Shown here piece after piece: positions 62,101 to 63,730 of a stretch of 64,000 nucleotides of DNA. Every line of letters starts with the position of its first letter. Within the stretch, counting starts at the first letter, position 1. The position numbers and the translations under genes are program-made. The stretch covers positions 63,537,637 to 63,601,636 of the forward strand of contig CM051032.1 of the NCBI GenBank assembly GCA_027627225.1, in the 5' to 3' direction. The notes beneath the pieces are model-generated. The model worked only from the letters and a program-made list of their open reading frames with translations. It was not told where the DNA came from and searched no databases. The stretch comes from Congeria kusceri. Lineage: Eukaryota > Mollusca > Bivalvia > Myida > Dreissenidae.

Positions 62101-63730
62101 GTCTGGTCTAGTGATTTTTGTTGCATATTCTTGACATAATTTCTGTTTACACATAATTTCATGGTCCTATTGTTATGTTTTTATTAGGGATGGGACCGAA
62201 TACTCGAATATTCGAATATTGGATAATATTCGAATATAAAAAAACGAATACGAATATTTGATCTTCTAATTTATTTAAAGAACAAAATTTCTTTAAAAAA
62301 TCATGTTTTTTTCCAGTTTGATTGCAAAGTTAACATGAATTCCAGTCCTATTTCCTGCCGAGCAGGTGGGCGGGGGCAGTGTAAAGTTCTTACAACACAT
62401 GCTAAACATGTCCAATTAACAAAAATTGATAATTGGCAGCGGCGGGGGGCACGTCTGTACAAGGGCCGCGAGTTAACGGTTTGTAGGAGGCGCGAATATG
62501 ACGCATTGTATCCACAAATAACAAAACTGGGCCATGTTCTGATAACGGTTTCACAGTTTGCACAAGGTGTACATTGTTGTTTATTATCCTTAAGTGATAT
62601 CTATACGGTTAATTTGTTTACAGTAAATTACAATTACTCTCTAAGTAAACCAATCAAAATTAATCCATTATCAGCTAATCAATTTCTTTAACAAAATTAG
62701 CATGATCTGGTCAATCTTACTATACGTCACTTGTAAAAATTATTCTCCATTATATCAACACCATATATTATACAAGAGTCTTTGTTATTAAACAATGCCA
62801 CCATCACGTGCTTGGAAGTACTTTATGCGGTCATGAGACAAAACCCAGGCAACGTGTAATCTGTACAGCAGATACAAGCTTCATGGTTCTGAAAAAAACC
62901 GGAATGATTAACAAATTAATTAAGAATACATTTAACAATATCTTATATTTCTTTATATTTGCCTAACACTCACAAAGTTATATCTCTCATTTACCACTGA
63001 AACAAGGTAAAACTACTACGTACACGTAGTATACATATTTCGGATAGGTAAATATTCGGACAGGGTGCCGTATATAGTAGTATATAGTAGTATTTACAAA
63101 ACGAATATTTGAATATATTCGAATACCTTAAACGAATATTCGAATATTGATTTCAGTATTCGGTCCCATCCCTAGTTTTTATTGGCTATGGGTTATTCAG
63201 TTATTGTCTTTTCTTGGTTCTTATTATACCAATGCACGTTGGTATGTATAAGCATCATCAAGCTATATTTCAAGTTGTTACCCATACTATAGGAACATTA
63301 TAATCTGAGACACATTAAACTAATTGAACAAAATTCATGAAAGATTATTTAGAATATTCAATAAAAATATTATCTACGTAAAGAAATTTACATAAATTCT
63401 AAATAAATATTACTATTAAAGAAATAAATGTTAAAAATATTTTTTTGTGAATATGCATGTGTTTGTCGTTTTTCCTAAATATTTTTTATTGCGTTACAAA
63501 GTATTCACATTTATATATTTACTTACAAATTATTTTCCTATCACAAAAATATTGACTGTATATTTGTTTACATCTTAAAGCAAGATGATTACTGTTATTG
63601 AATGTATCATTCGTATAAGATTATGTTTAATAAAGACAAAATAATATAATATTTACAAGTTTCTATTTTACATCCTTGCAGATTACAACATGACAATATA
63701 CATGGTAGAAATCCGTTACAAGAAAACTGG
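4037..63730 (+). CDS. Giant Notch-ligand-like gene (MNNL + DSL + ten EGF/Thr/DSL/SEW units), 51 exons seen, 3' end outside window
   Basis: This is a spliced gene model assembled by eye. Exons: 4037-4102, 7698-7876, 12282-12384, 12892-13082, 15905-16113, 16576-16775, 18831-19026, 19953-20036, 20364-21170, 22720-23070, 23620-23709, 24001-24234, 24555-24902, 25403-25486, 26001-26321, 26655-27002, 28605-28694, 29152-29356, 29726-29826, 30278-30625, 34233-34316, 34715-34939, 35307-35651, 36255-36338, 36909-37199, 37719-38069, 39188-39271, 39691-39945, 40450-40794, 41231-41314, 41759-41983, 42512-42684, 43206-43380, 44091-44174, 44351-44932, 45432-45770, 47320-47403, 47909-48019, 48139-48516, 49042-49392, 50233-50409, 50627-50696, 51324-51580, 51949-52024, 52283-52536, 52801-52864, 53576-53758, 58329-58432, 58756-58810, 59312-59607, 63682-63730. 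Every junction has AG/GT borders and a matching phase, giving 10,790 coding bases without a stop. The signal peptide and cysteine-rich modules show that it is secreted or a type I membrane protein; no membrane segment is seen before the window ends. MNNL and DSL domains define Notch ligands, so a role as Notch ligand, modulator or decoy is an inference. All introns between modules are phase 1. Confidence 0.85.
4152..4287. repeat. Palindromic dispersed repeat, copy 1 (left half only)
   Basis: Begins TGAGGCGTGTCGTGGGAAAA, has the hairpin around GCCTGTGCAGTCCGCACAGG and the GACACTTTCCGCTTTTATGG segment, then stops about half-way compared with copy 2. Confidence 0.8.
6251..6500. repeat. Palindromic dispersed repeat, copy 2 (complete, about 250 bp)
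   Basis: The ends are inverted repeats: TGAGGCGCGTCGTGGGAAGA at the left and ...CCCACGACGTGCCTCA at the right. Two inner hairpins surround GTGCAGTCCGCACAGG-type centres, and the middle carries a fixed non-palindromic part (ATGGTATTTTCTGTTTCAAG). No coding capacity. It behaves as a small non-autonomous element, probably mobilised in trans. Confidence 0.85.
6764..7150. repeat. Foldback dispersed repeat, copy 1
   Basis: Begins GGATCTGACACGAGTTGTCA and contains an inverted repeat through ATTAAACGAGTTCAGGAATT and its complement, centred on a GCGAGC...GCTTAC-type hairpin. It is followed by a shared tail with TGACGTCAT motifs and GATTGGTCAGTCAA. A second copy is at 9739-10166. Confidence 0.75.
7698..7876 (+). 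CDS. Exon 2: end of signal peptide and first part of the MNNL domain (Notch-ligand N-terminus)
   Basis: Residues about 23-82. After the signal-peptide end come QISLDLLDYHNPQG, GGHCCDGF and CDHRFKVCL. This is the order seen in the MNNL (C2-like) domain of Delta, Serrate and Jagged ligands: a hydrophobic beta strand, an N-P/N-G turn, a double-cysteine CC segment, then C-D-x-x-F-K-V-C-L. The donor is GTATGT at 7877, phase 2. The acceptor is taken as the AG ending at 7697 because it sits just after an in-frame TAA and restores phase 0 with exon 1; an alternative AG lies a little downstream. The polypyrimidine tract is weak. The domain call is confident; the exact 5' border is less so. Confidence 0.75.
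7925..8540 (+). repeat. Degenerate GAT/GAC trinucleotide microsatellite, about 600 bp
   Basis: Long runs of GATGATGAT with interspersed GAC, TAT and GTT. It produces open frames of Met, Asp or Ile runs on the plus strand and His or Ile runs on the minus strand. None shows evidence of being translated. Confidence 0.9.
8621..8992 (+). repeat. Tandem duplication of a 186-bp segment
   Basis: ATTTTAACCTCAATCGTGAG starts at 8621 and again at 8807, with only about one base difference over the whole unit. The length is a multiple of three, which keeps a meaningless ORF open. The near identity shows a recent event. Confidence 0.9.
9739..10166. repeat. Foldback dispersed repeat, copy 2, with a nearly perfect long palindrome
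   Basis: The core at about 9741-9893 starts ATCTGACACGAGTTGTCATT and ends with its complement AATGACAACTCGTGTCAGAT (the outer bases fold with few mismatches), with a small hairpin in the centre. The tail with GACGTCAT motifs matches copy 1. Confidence 0.8.
10600..10915. repeat. Hairpin dispersed repeat, copy 1
   Basis: Contains the inverted pair TGTTGGTATCGGTAGAATAT / ATATTCTACCGAAACCAACA and the hairpin TTCACTGTTTTAAAACAGTG. Part of it matches 60745-60905 in the opposite orientation. Confidence 0.65.
11018..11524 (-). repeat. Dispersed element with terminal inverted repeats and a tRNA-like part, copy 1
   Basis: The left end AAAGGGACTATGTCAACGAA and the right end ...CATAGCCCCTTTAA are inverted relatives. 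Read on the minus strand it aligns along its length with 17055-17475. On the minus strand it contains AGCGCATTTGGTTAAAGCGC and GAGTTCGATACCC (A- and B-box-like), so it may be a tRNA-derived SINE or a hybrid. Confidence 0.65.
12282..12384 (+). CDS. Exon 3: second part of the MNNL domain
   Basis: Residues about 82-116, phase 2 in and phase 0 out (donor GTGAGT at 12385). The residues VERCAIADGPVNQNVHTF and QLPLRTWP match the part of MNNL in Notch ligands that carries a cysteine, then a P-V-x-x-N-x-F-like segment, then ends in a W-P motif. Only a Trp-Pro at the exon end and the single cysteine are strictly recognisable, but position and phase fit the neighbouring exons. Confidence 0.7.
12892..13082 (+). 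CDS. Exon 4: third part of the MNNL domain, leading to DSL
   Basis: Residues about 117-180, phase 0 in and phase 2 out. MAEITVYVYDVDDDVI corresponds to the strand in which Notch ligands have a hydrophobic I-x-V-x-A-W-H-x-D type sequence; the acidic DVDDD turn is unusual. The exon ends with a Thr/Ala/Pro stretch that runs into the DSL exon. The donor GTAAGC at 13083 lies only about 14 bases upstream of a foldback element (13097-13809). Confidence 0.65.
13097..13809. mobile_element. Foldback/MITE-like element of 713 bp with terminal inverted repeats
   Basis: The left end reads GACCCTGTCACACTGTGGTG and the complement of the right end reads GGGCCCTGTCACAATGTGGC; similarity continues for about 60 bases into the element. 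Near 13600-13650 is an internal palindrome (CGCCGCTTCTCGG and its complement) around AAAATTCTCGCC. No transposase is visible. The open frames inside (for example 13280-13858 minus) are by-products. Confidence 0.7.
14272..15640 (+). repeat. 33-bp minisatellite, about 41 copies
   Basis: The unit is GTTTTAGTTCATGTACCAGT followed by ATGGAGAATAGAT. Variants include TTGAGTGTG, TTGAAGTTC and AATAAATG. Because 33 is a multiple of three, frames stay open on both strands (MENRCFSSCTS-type on plus, VHELKHLFSIL-type on minus). It lies inside intron 4, between exons coding for adjacent domains, and is taken as non-coding. Confidence 0.9.
15905..16113 (+). CDS. Exon 5: first DSL domain (Notch-receptor-binding type)
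   Basis: Residues about 180-249, phase 2 in and phase 1 out. It reads LSVRYQLTYETYAPYY, then CTGENECGRHYTC, then GSRACLSGWEGPDC. The second half is a clear DSL domain (Delta/Serrate/LAG-2), the module by which Notch ligands touch the receptor: C-x5-C-x-x-H-Y-T-C, then G-x-x-x-C-L-x-G-W-x-G-x-x-C. The first half keeps the Y-x-x-Y-Y of the family but lacks the usual first two cysteines. A sixth cysteine lies downstream in GLADCSID and is kept in all later copies. It is the only DSL in the gene that retains the N-terminal half, and the only one joined directly to MNNL as in true ligands. Confidence 0.8.
16576..19026 (+). CDS. Exons 6-7: SEW module 1
   Basis: Exons 16576-16775 and 18831-19026, residues about 250-381. 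It has the module's framework: STWEGDIRCPSD at the start, HMAGSY in the middle, DLELNGQL, and a final cysteine before LTLERK. It is divergent: it carries extra cysteines (CPSDC, TCHGV, ETC) and lacks the N-Y-T glycosylation site. It is split by a 2-kb phase-0 intron, unlike most later copies. The acceptor could be after 16575 or after 16584; both keep the frame. The donor at 19027 (GTATAC) was chosen because it gives the phase 1 of all other copies. Function unknown. Confidence 0.7.
17055..17475 (+). repeat. Dispersed element, copy 2 of the 11018-11524 family
   Basis: Starts TTAAAGGGACTATGTCAACG and keeps GTGTTTGTTTGGCGCTTTTC, TATAACCATAG and GAGTTCAATACACACTCTGG, all of which match the complement of copy 1. 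Its right inverted end is missing, replaced by the 21-bp tandem array. Confidence 0.65.
17460..17830 (+). repeat. 21-bp tandem array (AAAGGAGATCATATTTTCTCAT type), about 15 copies
   Basis: Repeats of AGGAGATCATATTTTCTCAT with ATC/ATA variants, punctuated four times by TTAAAATTGCTAAAGGAG. The higher-order pattern shows duplication of blocks as well as of single units. Confidence 0.85.
18430..18750 (-). repeat. tRNA-like segment plus dispersed repeat, copy 1
   Basis: Minus strand at 18460-18530 reads GTGCTCTAGTGGTAACACAC and GGCTTCACAACCC, resembling a tRNA A-box and anticodon arm, with a poor B-box. The following 18560-18750 matches 46258-46480 (ATCCTTTAACAATAGCT, ATTATCTGCAATTTATCCAG and others). 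Confidence 0.5.
19027..19952 (+). other. Intron 7 (0.9 kb), nothing recognised
   Basis: Only chance ORFs (19485-19941). No repeat seen. Confidence 0.4.
19953..23070 (+). CDS. Repeat unit 2: EGF-like (exon 8), Thr linker + half-DSL (exon 9), SEW 2 (exon 10)
   Basis: Exons 19953-20036, 20364-21170 and 22720-23070, residues about 382-795. The EGF-like part reads PCHGHGQCWRYG...MCCCDH and finishes in exon 9 with DYSGEYCD. Exon 9 then has the longest linker of the gene, about 205 residues of Thr/Ser with scattered Ala, Pro and Lys, probably a heavily O-glycosylated mucin-like stalk. The half-DSL follows: CKPAFNCTVHQVC, GSITCAPGWTGSNC, GPADC. SEW 2 starts FLPSEWSGNYTCADDNTEV, has MNITKS and RNFSKFEMNG, and ends CPMELRRKRG. 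The H-Y-T-C of DSL is here H-Q-V-C. All borders are phase 1. Confidence 0.85.
21171..22719 (+). other. Intron 9 (1.5 kb)
   Basis: Contains a GGGGCGGATCCAGG-like segment followed by a G9 run near 21455-21490 and a short CAT microsatellite at 21580-21622. Otherwise nothing is recognised. Confidence 0.45.
23620..24902 (+). CDS. Repeat unit 3: EGF-like (exon 11), Thr linker + half-DSL (exon 12), SEW 3 (exon 13)
   Basis: Exons 23620-23709, 24001-24234 and 24555-24902, residues about 796-1019. It is the most compact unit, about 1.3 kb of genomic DNA. The EGF-like exon is 90 bases (two residues longer than most): NWCNGHGMCQRHGQ...FTCCCDP, closed by EYEGPHCEC, which has an extra cysteine. The linker is short, about 22 residues, nearly all Thr. 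The half-DSL reads CTPADNCTHHYTC, GQKLCMAGWTGAAC, SADCDIFD, close to the consensus. SEW 3 reads IASEWEGNYTC, MNITKS, VSGTFASF, RNFTNFEMNG, CPMELRRTAS. The donor is GTAAGT at 24903. Confidence 0.87.
25295..25347 (+). repeat. 13-bp tandem repeat (ACAATACCCATAA), 4 copies
   Basis: Perfect copies just upstream of exon 14, about 55 bases before its acceptor. Confidence 0.85.
25403..27002 (+). CDS. Repeat unit 4: EGF-like (exon 14), Thr linker + half-DSL (exon 15), SEW 4 (exon 16)
   Basis: Exons 25403-25486, 26001-26321 and 26655-27002, residues about 1020-1270. The EGF-like part is NWCSSHGSCQRYGK...FRCCCDN, closed by GYTGDAC. The linker has about 54 residues of Thr with Pro and Ala. The half-DSL is the most divergent of the middle copies: CQFSMSGCSGHFYC then KKVCFEGFTGVNC, so the conserved Gly-Trp is Gly-Phe, though all cysteines remain, including PADCD. 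SEW 4 reads VIPSEWSGNYTCVDDG, MNISLS, VGTFATFF, RNFTLVELNG, CPMQMRRGPR. Its donor is GTAAGT at 27003. Confidence 0.85.
25540..25860 (+). repeat. GAT-rich region with a 38-bp tandem repeat, 3 copies
   Basis: TGATGATGATCACTAATGGA with GAAGTGAATATGATTTGG repeats three times at about 25715-25830 inside intron 14. Confidence 0.8.
27003..28604 (+). other. Intron 16 (1.6 kb)
   Basis: Contains palindromic repeat copy 3 (28163-28400). A small perfect-looking hairpin, AAAGATCTATAAATAAACAT / ATGTTTATTTATAGATCTTT, lies at 27592-27630. Nothing else is recognised. Confidence 0.45.
28163..28400. repeat. Palindromic dispersed repeat, copy 3
   Basis: Left end TGAGGAGTCCTGCGGGAAAA, right end ...CCCACGACATGCTTCA. 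The second inner hairpin is shortened (CCCGGATCAGATCCGGG). Confidence 0.8.
28605..30625 (+). CDS. Repeat unit 5: EGF-like (exon 17), Thr linker + first DSL part (exon 18), second DSL part (exon 19), SEW 5 (exon 20)
   Basis: Exons 28605-28694, 29152-29356, 29726-29826 and 30278-30625, residues about 1271-1518. The EGF-like exon (FNWCSSSGTCWRM...HCCCDP) has lost the GHG His-Gly pair. The half-DSL, CTPVANCSQHY then SCDPYGRKICSPGWGGNDC, is interrupted after the Tyr by a 369-base phase-2 intron found in no other copy. That intron begins and ends like the extra intron of unit 9 (see findings). SEW 5 is LVPSEWAGSYTCPDDN, LNVTQA, LSGTYAVAY, VQAGLKSP, CPLELRRVKG; it lacks the R-N-F-T site. Splicing across 29356/29726 restores frame and the DSL motif. 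Confidence 0.85.
29357..29725 (+). mobile_element. Intron 18: candidate introner (transposon-derived intron), copy A
   Basis: A 369-base intron splits the DSL of unit 5 between Tyr and Cys. Its 5' end is GTTAGAAACCAGTAAAT and its 3' part is ATATCTAACCTTCCATTACAG. The start GGTTAGA and the end TCTAACC are inverted repeats. The octamer CATTACAG occurs exactly at both borders, last bases of the exon and last bases of the intron, as expected of a target-site duplication that supplied the acceptor. The ends match intron 32. Confidence 0.6.
30780..31135 (+). repeat. Tandem duplication of a 175-bp dispersed repeat
   Basis: Two copies share ACTCAACTCCTCTTTAACTG, GGGCGGATT, GAAGAACCTT and TTTTGGCTGCGACCAATTTT, with about 15% differences. 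Confidence 0.75.
32159..32421. repeat. Palindromic dispersed repeat, copy 4 (complete)
   Basis: Left end TGAGGCGCATCGTGGGAAAT; right end TTTTCCCATGACCTGGCTCA. Both inner hairpins are present. Confidence 0.85.
33465..33560 (+). repeat. Short tandem duplication, about 48 bp
   Basis: ACACTATTTGATGTAATGCA and CAAAGCAAC...GGCGTACAAAATATA occur twice in succession with one difference. Confidence 0.85.
34233..35651 (+). CDS. Repeat unit 6: EGF-like (exon 21), Thr linker + half-DSL (exon 22), SEW 6 (exon 23)
   Basis: Exons 34233-34316, 34715-34939 and 35307-35651, residues about 1519-1736. The unit follows a 3.6-kb repeat-rich intron. The EGF-like part is VDWCSGHGTCYRNSKTKDD..TCCCES, closed by GHTGALC. 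The linker is only about 23 residues. The half-DSL is CSPADNCTHHFTC, GRKVCHPGWVGPDC, GEGDCDMF. SEW 6 reads IVPSEWSGNYTCPDDNNEV, MNITRSSTIDTMATVKV, MAGTFALAFQFLTLDND, NYTDVELNGRL, CPTELRRTAG, very near the consensus of units 8-10. Confidence 0.87.
35722..35975. repeat. Palindromic dispersed repeat, copy 5 (complete)
   Basis: Lies about 70 bases after the donor of exon 23. Left end TGAGGTGTGTCGTGGCAAAA, right end TTTTTCCATGACACGCCTCA. Confidence 0.85.
36255..38069 (+). CDS. Repeat unit 7: EGF-like (exon 24), Thr linker + half-DSL (exon 25), SEW 7 (exon 26)
   Basis: Exons 36255-36338, 36909-37199 and 37719-38069, residues about 1737-1978. The EGF-like part is VDWCSGHGSCFRYG...RCCCDV, closed by GFAGTRC. 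The linker has about 42 residues, Thr with Ala and Pro. The half-DSL is CTPTNDCHQHFLC, GQKICLPGWTGSNC, NADCDQIN. SEW 7 is divergent: ISSWTGQFTCPDDNVTM replaces SEW-GNYTC, the middle is LTGTLAPGFYFLSLQN, and the end is RCNSVIKREQG, so the final ELRRTAG is lost though the cysteine and basic pair remain. Confidence 0.85.
38140..38760 (+). repeat. Three tandem copies of a dispersed repeat, about 180 bp each
   Basis: Each copy has CTAAGTCTACCAGTTTTCAT-like, CTTCATGAAAATGTTTGA and AATAATCAACC segments followed by GGAGTTATGGCCCTT. Preceded by a CAGTCGGT-rich stretch at 38155-38230. Confidence 0.75.
39188..40794 (+). CDS. Repeat unit 8: EGF-like (exon 27), Thr linker + half-DSL (exon 28), SEW 8 (exon 29)
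   Basis: Exons 39188-39271, 39691-39945 and 40450-40794, residues about 1979-2206. The EGF-like part is VDWCNGHGTCFRNSNRTYD..TCCCET, closed by YKGNNC. The linker is about 30 residues, almost pure Thr. The half-DSL is CTPTNNCTHHFTC, GDKQCMPGWTGRDC, DADCDVFD, essentially the consensus. SEW 8 reads IVPSEWTGNYTCADDNTEI, MNITRSTNIETLAQV, MTGSYASVFEVIML, NFTDVELDGRV, CPVQLRRTAG. It is strikingly like SEW 9 (KE-x-VPSEWTGNYTC, NITRSTNIETLA, QLRRTAG), suggesting a recent duplication of the pair. Confidence 0.88.
39995..40133. repeat. Palindromic dispersed repeat, copy 6 (middle deleted)
   Basis: Both ends are present but the central 120 bases with the TTTTCTGTTTCAAG part are missing, leaving a single hairpin. 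Confidence 0.8.
41231..43380 (+). CDS. Repeat unit 9: EGF-like (exon 30), Thr linker + half-DSL (exon 31), SEW 9 split in two (exons 32-33)
   Basis: Exons 41231-41314, 41759-41983, 42512-42684 and 43206-43380, residues about 2207-2425. The EGF-like part is IDWCNGHGSCYRNSK...TCCCEA, closed by YKGESC. The linker is about 21 residues. The half-DSL, CDPTNDCFGHYTC then GEKLCLPGWAGTDC, is the copy closest to a textbook DSL (it keeps F-G-H-Y-T-C). SEW 9 is LVPSEWTGNYTCPDDG, MNITRSTNIETLATV, MSGSYGMVFQ, then after a 521-base phase-0 intron VLTLMND, YRDVEFDGRV, CPVQLRRTAG. The intron begins and ends like the one in unit 5 and lies five codons away from the SEW 1 intron, so it is not an ancestral position. 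Confidence 0.87.
42685..43205 (+). mobile_element. Intron 32: candidate introner, copy B
   Basis: A 521-base intron splits SEW 9. It begins GTTAGAAACCAGTAAAT, identical to intron 18 over 17 bases, shares TAAAATAGCAAA and TCTCC with it about 30-60 bases further in, and ends ATATCTAACCTTCCAG. The hexamer TTCCAG stands at both borders. Its middle (about 42770-43165) holds two copies of a 190-bp dispersed repeat (GGTAAGCTGGTTTCTCAGAA type). Confidence 0.6.
43385..43640 (+). repeat. 35-bp tandem array, about 7 copies
   Basis: The unit is GCATAAGCCTAAGTAATTAG followed by TTGCATTCTCAAATA; the array starts four bases after the exon 33 donor. Degenerate GCATAAG motifs continue to about 43850. Confidence 0.85.
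44091..45770 (+). CDS. Repeat unit 10: EGF-like (exon 34), long Ser/Thr linker + half-DSL (exon 35), SEW 10 (exon 36)
   Basis: Exons 44091-44174, 44351-44932 and 45432-45770, residues about 2426-2760. The EGF-like part is IDWCNGHGMCFRNSKSKDD..TCCCQS, closed by GFGGNFC. The linker is about 140 residues and, unlike most, is rich in Ser and Ala as well as Thr, encoded by runs of tca, tct and aca. The half-DSL is CQPIHTCAYHYDC, GTRVCASSWTGSDC, EADCNTF, with G-W changed to S-W. SEW 10 reads VLPSEWSGNYTCADDK, MNITKSSDIDTTGSVAI, MSGTFSTTYQFLTLQND, RNFTKVELDGRLLTPVYI, CPVELRRTAG. Confidence 0.87.
45900..46010 (-). repeat. tRNA-derived SINE-like segment
   Basis: On the minus strand it has TGGGTAGCACGTCAG (A-box-like) and CGGGTTCGATCCC (an excellent B-box). 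The spacing between the boxes is about right for a tRNA but the cloverleaf is not convincing. Confidence 0.5.
46258..46480 (+). repeat. Dispersed repeat, copy 2 of the 18560-18750 family
   Basis: Shared segments include ATTGTCCAGTCATTGCAC-like, TATCACATGTTTAGCGG, TGTTTGTGA and TTTATCCTTTAACAATAGCT. Confidence 0.65.
47320..49392 (+). CDS. Repeat unit 11: EGF-like (exon 37), Ser/Thr linker (exons 38-39) + degenerate half-DSL (exon 39), SEW 11 (exon 40)
   Basis: Exons 47320-47403, 47909-48019, 48139-48516 and 49042-49392, residues about 2761-3068. The EGF-like part is HDWCSGHGSCYRVGK...KCCCQH, closed by GYSGTRC. The linker, about 115 residues rich in Ser and Thr, is split by a 119-base phase-1 intron. 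The half-DSL is reduced to CPGHFTC, GQSQCLPWFSGPNC, TSDKC: the canonical cysteine before the Pro is gone while the gene-specific one is kept. SEW 11 is divergent: STWHGQFQCPRD, LTGTFASYLKSLAF, GRNYGSLEVHSKLMSP, CTLVLDRTDG. Divergence fits its place at the end of the tandem series, next to the C-terminal modules. Confidence 0.82.
48567..48925. repeat. Palindromic dispersed repeats, copy 7 (a fragment followed by a nearly complete element)
   Basis: 48567-48645 is a left end only; a second, almost complete copy runs from about 48715 to 48925 with its right end truncated at ACACTTTACGC. Confidence 0.75.
49975..50125 (+). repeat. 23-bp tandem array, about 6 copies
   Basis: Unit GTGGATATTAGATTAAATAA with AAT; nearly perfect copies in intron 40, about 110 bases before exon 41. 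Confidence 0.9.
50233..50409 (+). CDS. Exon 41: Thr-rich link into the C-terminal modules
   Basis: Residues about 3069-3127, phase 1 in and out. It begins GACASSTTLTTTAPPTTT, a short mucin-like spacer with one cysteine, then YYDPSKQLDVFVELVEKEY and LQDAWEIANSG, probably helical. The final stretch resembles the end of the later long exons (for example IIKDAYITSDS of exon 50), so this exon may carry the tail of an otherwise lost first module. A second possible donor 8 bases downstream (after 50417) keeps the same phase and would add a few residues. Confidence 0.7.
50627..51580 (+). CDS. Exons 42-43: C-terminal module 1 (unrecognised)
   Basis: Exons 50627-50696 and 51324-51580, residues about 3128-3236, phases 1 to 2 to 1. 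The short exon is a single predicted strand, NITFDVAVNYTLNMVDRQG. The long exon reads DVLKVSYKVTPSNI, STVLQPSMAQLDSALRKVY, MYRGSVSELIDI, HAFSFVING, then a helical end LIDIEERLCWIWKTNSS. The pattern beta / beta-P-S-helix / beta / helix recurs in modules 2-4. I do not recognise the family; the alternation of strands and helices would fit a small alpha-beta fold such as those of SEA type, which is only a guess. Confidence 0.72.
51050..51263. repeat. Palindromic dispersed repeat, copy 8
   Basis: The left part lacks the first hairpin arm (joins GTAAAACCGCACAGGCTGAT directly); the right end is CCTAGACATGCCTC. It ends about 60 bases before the acceptor of exon 43. Confidence 0.8.
51949..52536 (+). 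CDS. Exons 44-45: C-terminal module 2 (unrecognised)
   Basis: Exons 51949-52024 and 52283-52536, residues about 3237-3346, phases 1 to 2 to 1. The short exon is LSQLNCSGMDEISVKKTEEY then MGDSG. The long exon begins REITKIYYLIVVNGKTLDP, continues VVLPENNYFNSEIEKI, DIYTGTLMTRYRF, and ends NVTDLVKDIQNLWNTSVQ. The same landmarks as module 1 occur in order: a hydrophobic strand, a Pro turn, a Y-x-G turn, a final amphipathic helix with a Trp. It carries N-linked glycosylation sequons (NCS, NVT, NTS). Confidence 0.75.
52801..58432 (+). CDS. Exons 46-48: C-terminal module 3, split by a 4.6-kb intron
   Basis: Exons 52801-52864, 53576-53758 and 58329-58432, residues about 3347-3463. The short exon is AGICTVHFVRTEEYFQKQT. 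The next reads SKVVYAIVYTVQFGSNVV, MQPPSTKDLRANIHVV, GKYGISRNYTIH and stops at a phase-2 donor (GTATGG at 53759). Exon 48 completes it with HSWQLSFVGHVDMRQVTELI and a helical end ITAATSNKITG, ending in phase 1 like the other modules. The extra intron occurs in no other module and holds at least seven damaged copies of the first part of exon 48 (see findings). The joining is supported by phase and by total module length. Confidence 0.68.
55200..55461. repeat. Palindromic dispersed repeat, copy 9 (complete)
   Basis: Left end TGAGGCGCGTCGTGAGAAAC, right end CCCTCGACGCGCCTCA, both hairpins present. Confidence 0.85.
57246..57601. mobile_element. Possible small inverted-repeat element, 356 bp
   Basis: Left: GGGGCGTAGCTTCCGTTAGG and CACTATAGGCACG; the complement of the right end gives GGGCATAGCTTGGGTTAAAA and GGCACTATAGGCGG. 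The arms match imperfectly. No coding region. Confidence 0.45.
57627..57809. repeat. Palindromic dispersed repeat, copy 10 (middle shortened)
   Basis: Left end TGAGGCGCTTCGTTGGAAAA, right end TTTTCCCACGACACGCCTCT; about 80 bases of the middle are missing. Confidence 0.8.
58028..58290. repeat. Palindromic dispersed repeat, copy 11 (complete)
   Basis: Left end TGAGGCGTGTCGTGGGAAAA, right end ATCACAACACGCCTCA. It ends 38 bases before exon 48. Confidence 0.85.
58756..59607 (+). CDS. Exons 49-50: C-terminal module 4 (unrecognised)
   Basis: Exons 58756-58810 and 59312-59607, residues about 3464-3580, phases 1 to 2 to 1. The short exon is FSYDIEYNRVVDKYAVNG. The long exon reads DEISTLVLFVLYAGSSNTVL, SLGLPTPSELMYWFQQ, GVFYGNMDIYHIYTFGINDV, and ends DRDKIAQIIKDAYITSDSS. 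Y-G-N in the third segment corresponds to Y-R-G and Y-T-G of modules 1 and 2. A palindromic dispersed repeat (58845-59107) sits in the 501-base intron, 34 bases after the donor. Confidence 0.75.
58845..59107. repeat. Palindromic dispersed repeat, copy 12 (complete)
   Basis: Left end TGAGGCATGTTGTGGGAAAA, right end TTTTCCCACGACATGACTGA; it starts 34 bases after the exon 49 donor. The middle part is in the opposite orientation to copy 11. Confidence 0.85.
59711..59848. repeat. Hairpin element with about 40-bp inverted arms
   Basis: ATTTCATCGGTGTATGAACT at the left returns as its complement AGTTCATACACCGATGAAAT at the right, with a loop that itself contains a smaller inverted pair (AAACGCCGACTGCGTTT). 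Confidence 0.8.
59894..59986 (-). other. Short minus-strand ORF of 30 codons, possible transposon remnant
   Basis: Reads MSDEIDENETETKTGIPMPE and ends LWLLDS, followed on the minus strand by an AATAAA-like signal. It is adjacent to the hairpin element at 59711-59848. The frame stays open about 12 codons further upstream and then meets a stop. The composition looks more like real coding sequence than the surroundings, but there is no recognisable family. Confidence 0.2.
60745..60905 (-). repeat. Hairpin dispersed repeat, copy 2 of the 10600-10915 family
   Basis: ATCAGTGAAATAAAATTGGT and AATTCACTGTTTTAAAACTG match the complement of the copy in intron 2. Confidence 0.65.
61000..61735 (+). repeat. 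Four tandem copies of a 150-180-bp dispersed repeat
   Basis: Each copy contains CATATCTCTMTAtct-like, TACAGATATTCAATTGAAAC, GGTCACTGACCAAGGCCCAT and TTTAGCAGAATTATGCCCCT. The copies differ by several percent. This kind of tandem repeat also occurs at 42770 and 38140 in related form. Confidence 0.8.
62185..63174. mobile_element. Non-autonomous hAT-like DNA transposon, 990 bp
   Basis: Left end TAGGGATGGGACCGAATACT, right end the complement (AGTATTCGGTCCCATCCCTA). Exactly 8 bases, GTTTTTAT, are duplicated at 62177-62184 and 63175-63182, the target-site length of hAT transposons. Inside the ends are extra palindromes of CGAATATTCG. The largest internal ORF (62335-62691, 118 codons) has no transposase feature. 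Confidence 0.75.
63682..63730 (+). CDS. Exon 51: first exon of C-terminal module 5; its partner lies beyond the window
   Basis: Residues about 3581-3596, phase 1 in and phase 2 out. It encodes NYNMTIYMVEIRYKKTG, the same type as the short exons of modules 1, 3 and 4 (a single hydrophobic strand with a Tyr and a final Gly at the splice site). The acceptor follows CATCCTTGCAG and the donor is GTGAGT at 63731. A long partner exon should follow but none of the expected type is seen in the last 270 bases. Confidence 0.68.

Larger units (their letters stand above)
59608..63681 (+). other. Intron 50 (4.1 kb)
   Basis: Contains a hairpin element (59711-59848), a hairpin repeat (60745-60905), a four-copy tandem repeat (61000-61730) and a hAT-like element (62185-63174). 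Region 61740-62176 shows only TTTCATATTATTTGTAACATC-like short-range repetition. Confidence 0.5.

Noticed and set aside
62335..62691. ORF of 118 codons inside the hAT-like element as a possible transposase
   Set aside because: Too short, with no hAT dimerisation or zinc-finger motif; the element is better described as non-autonomous.
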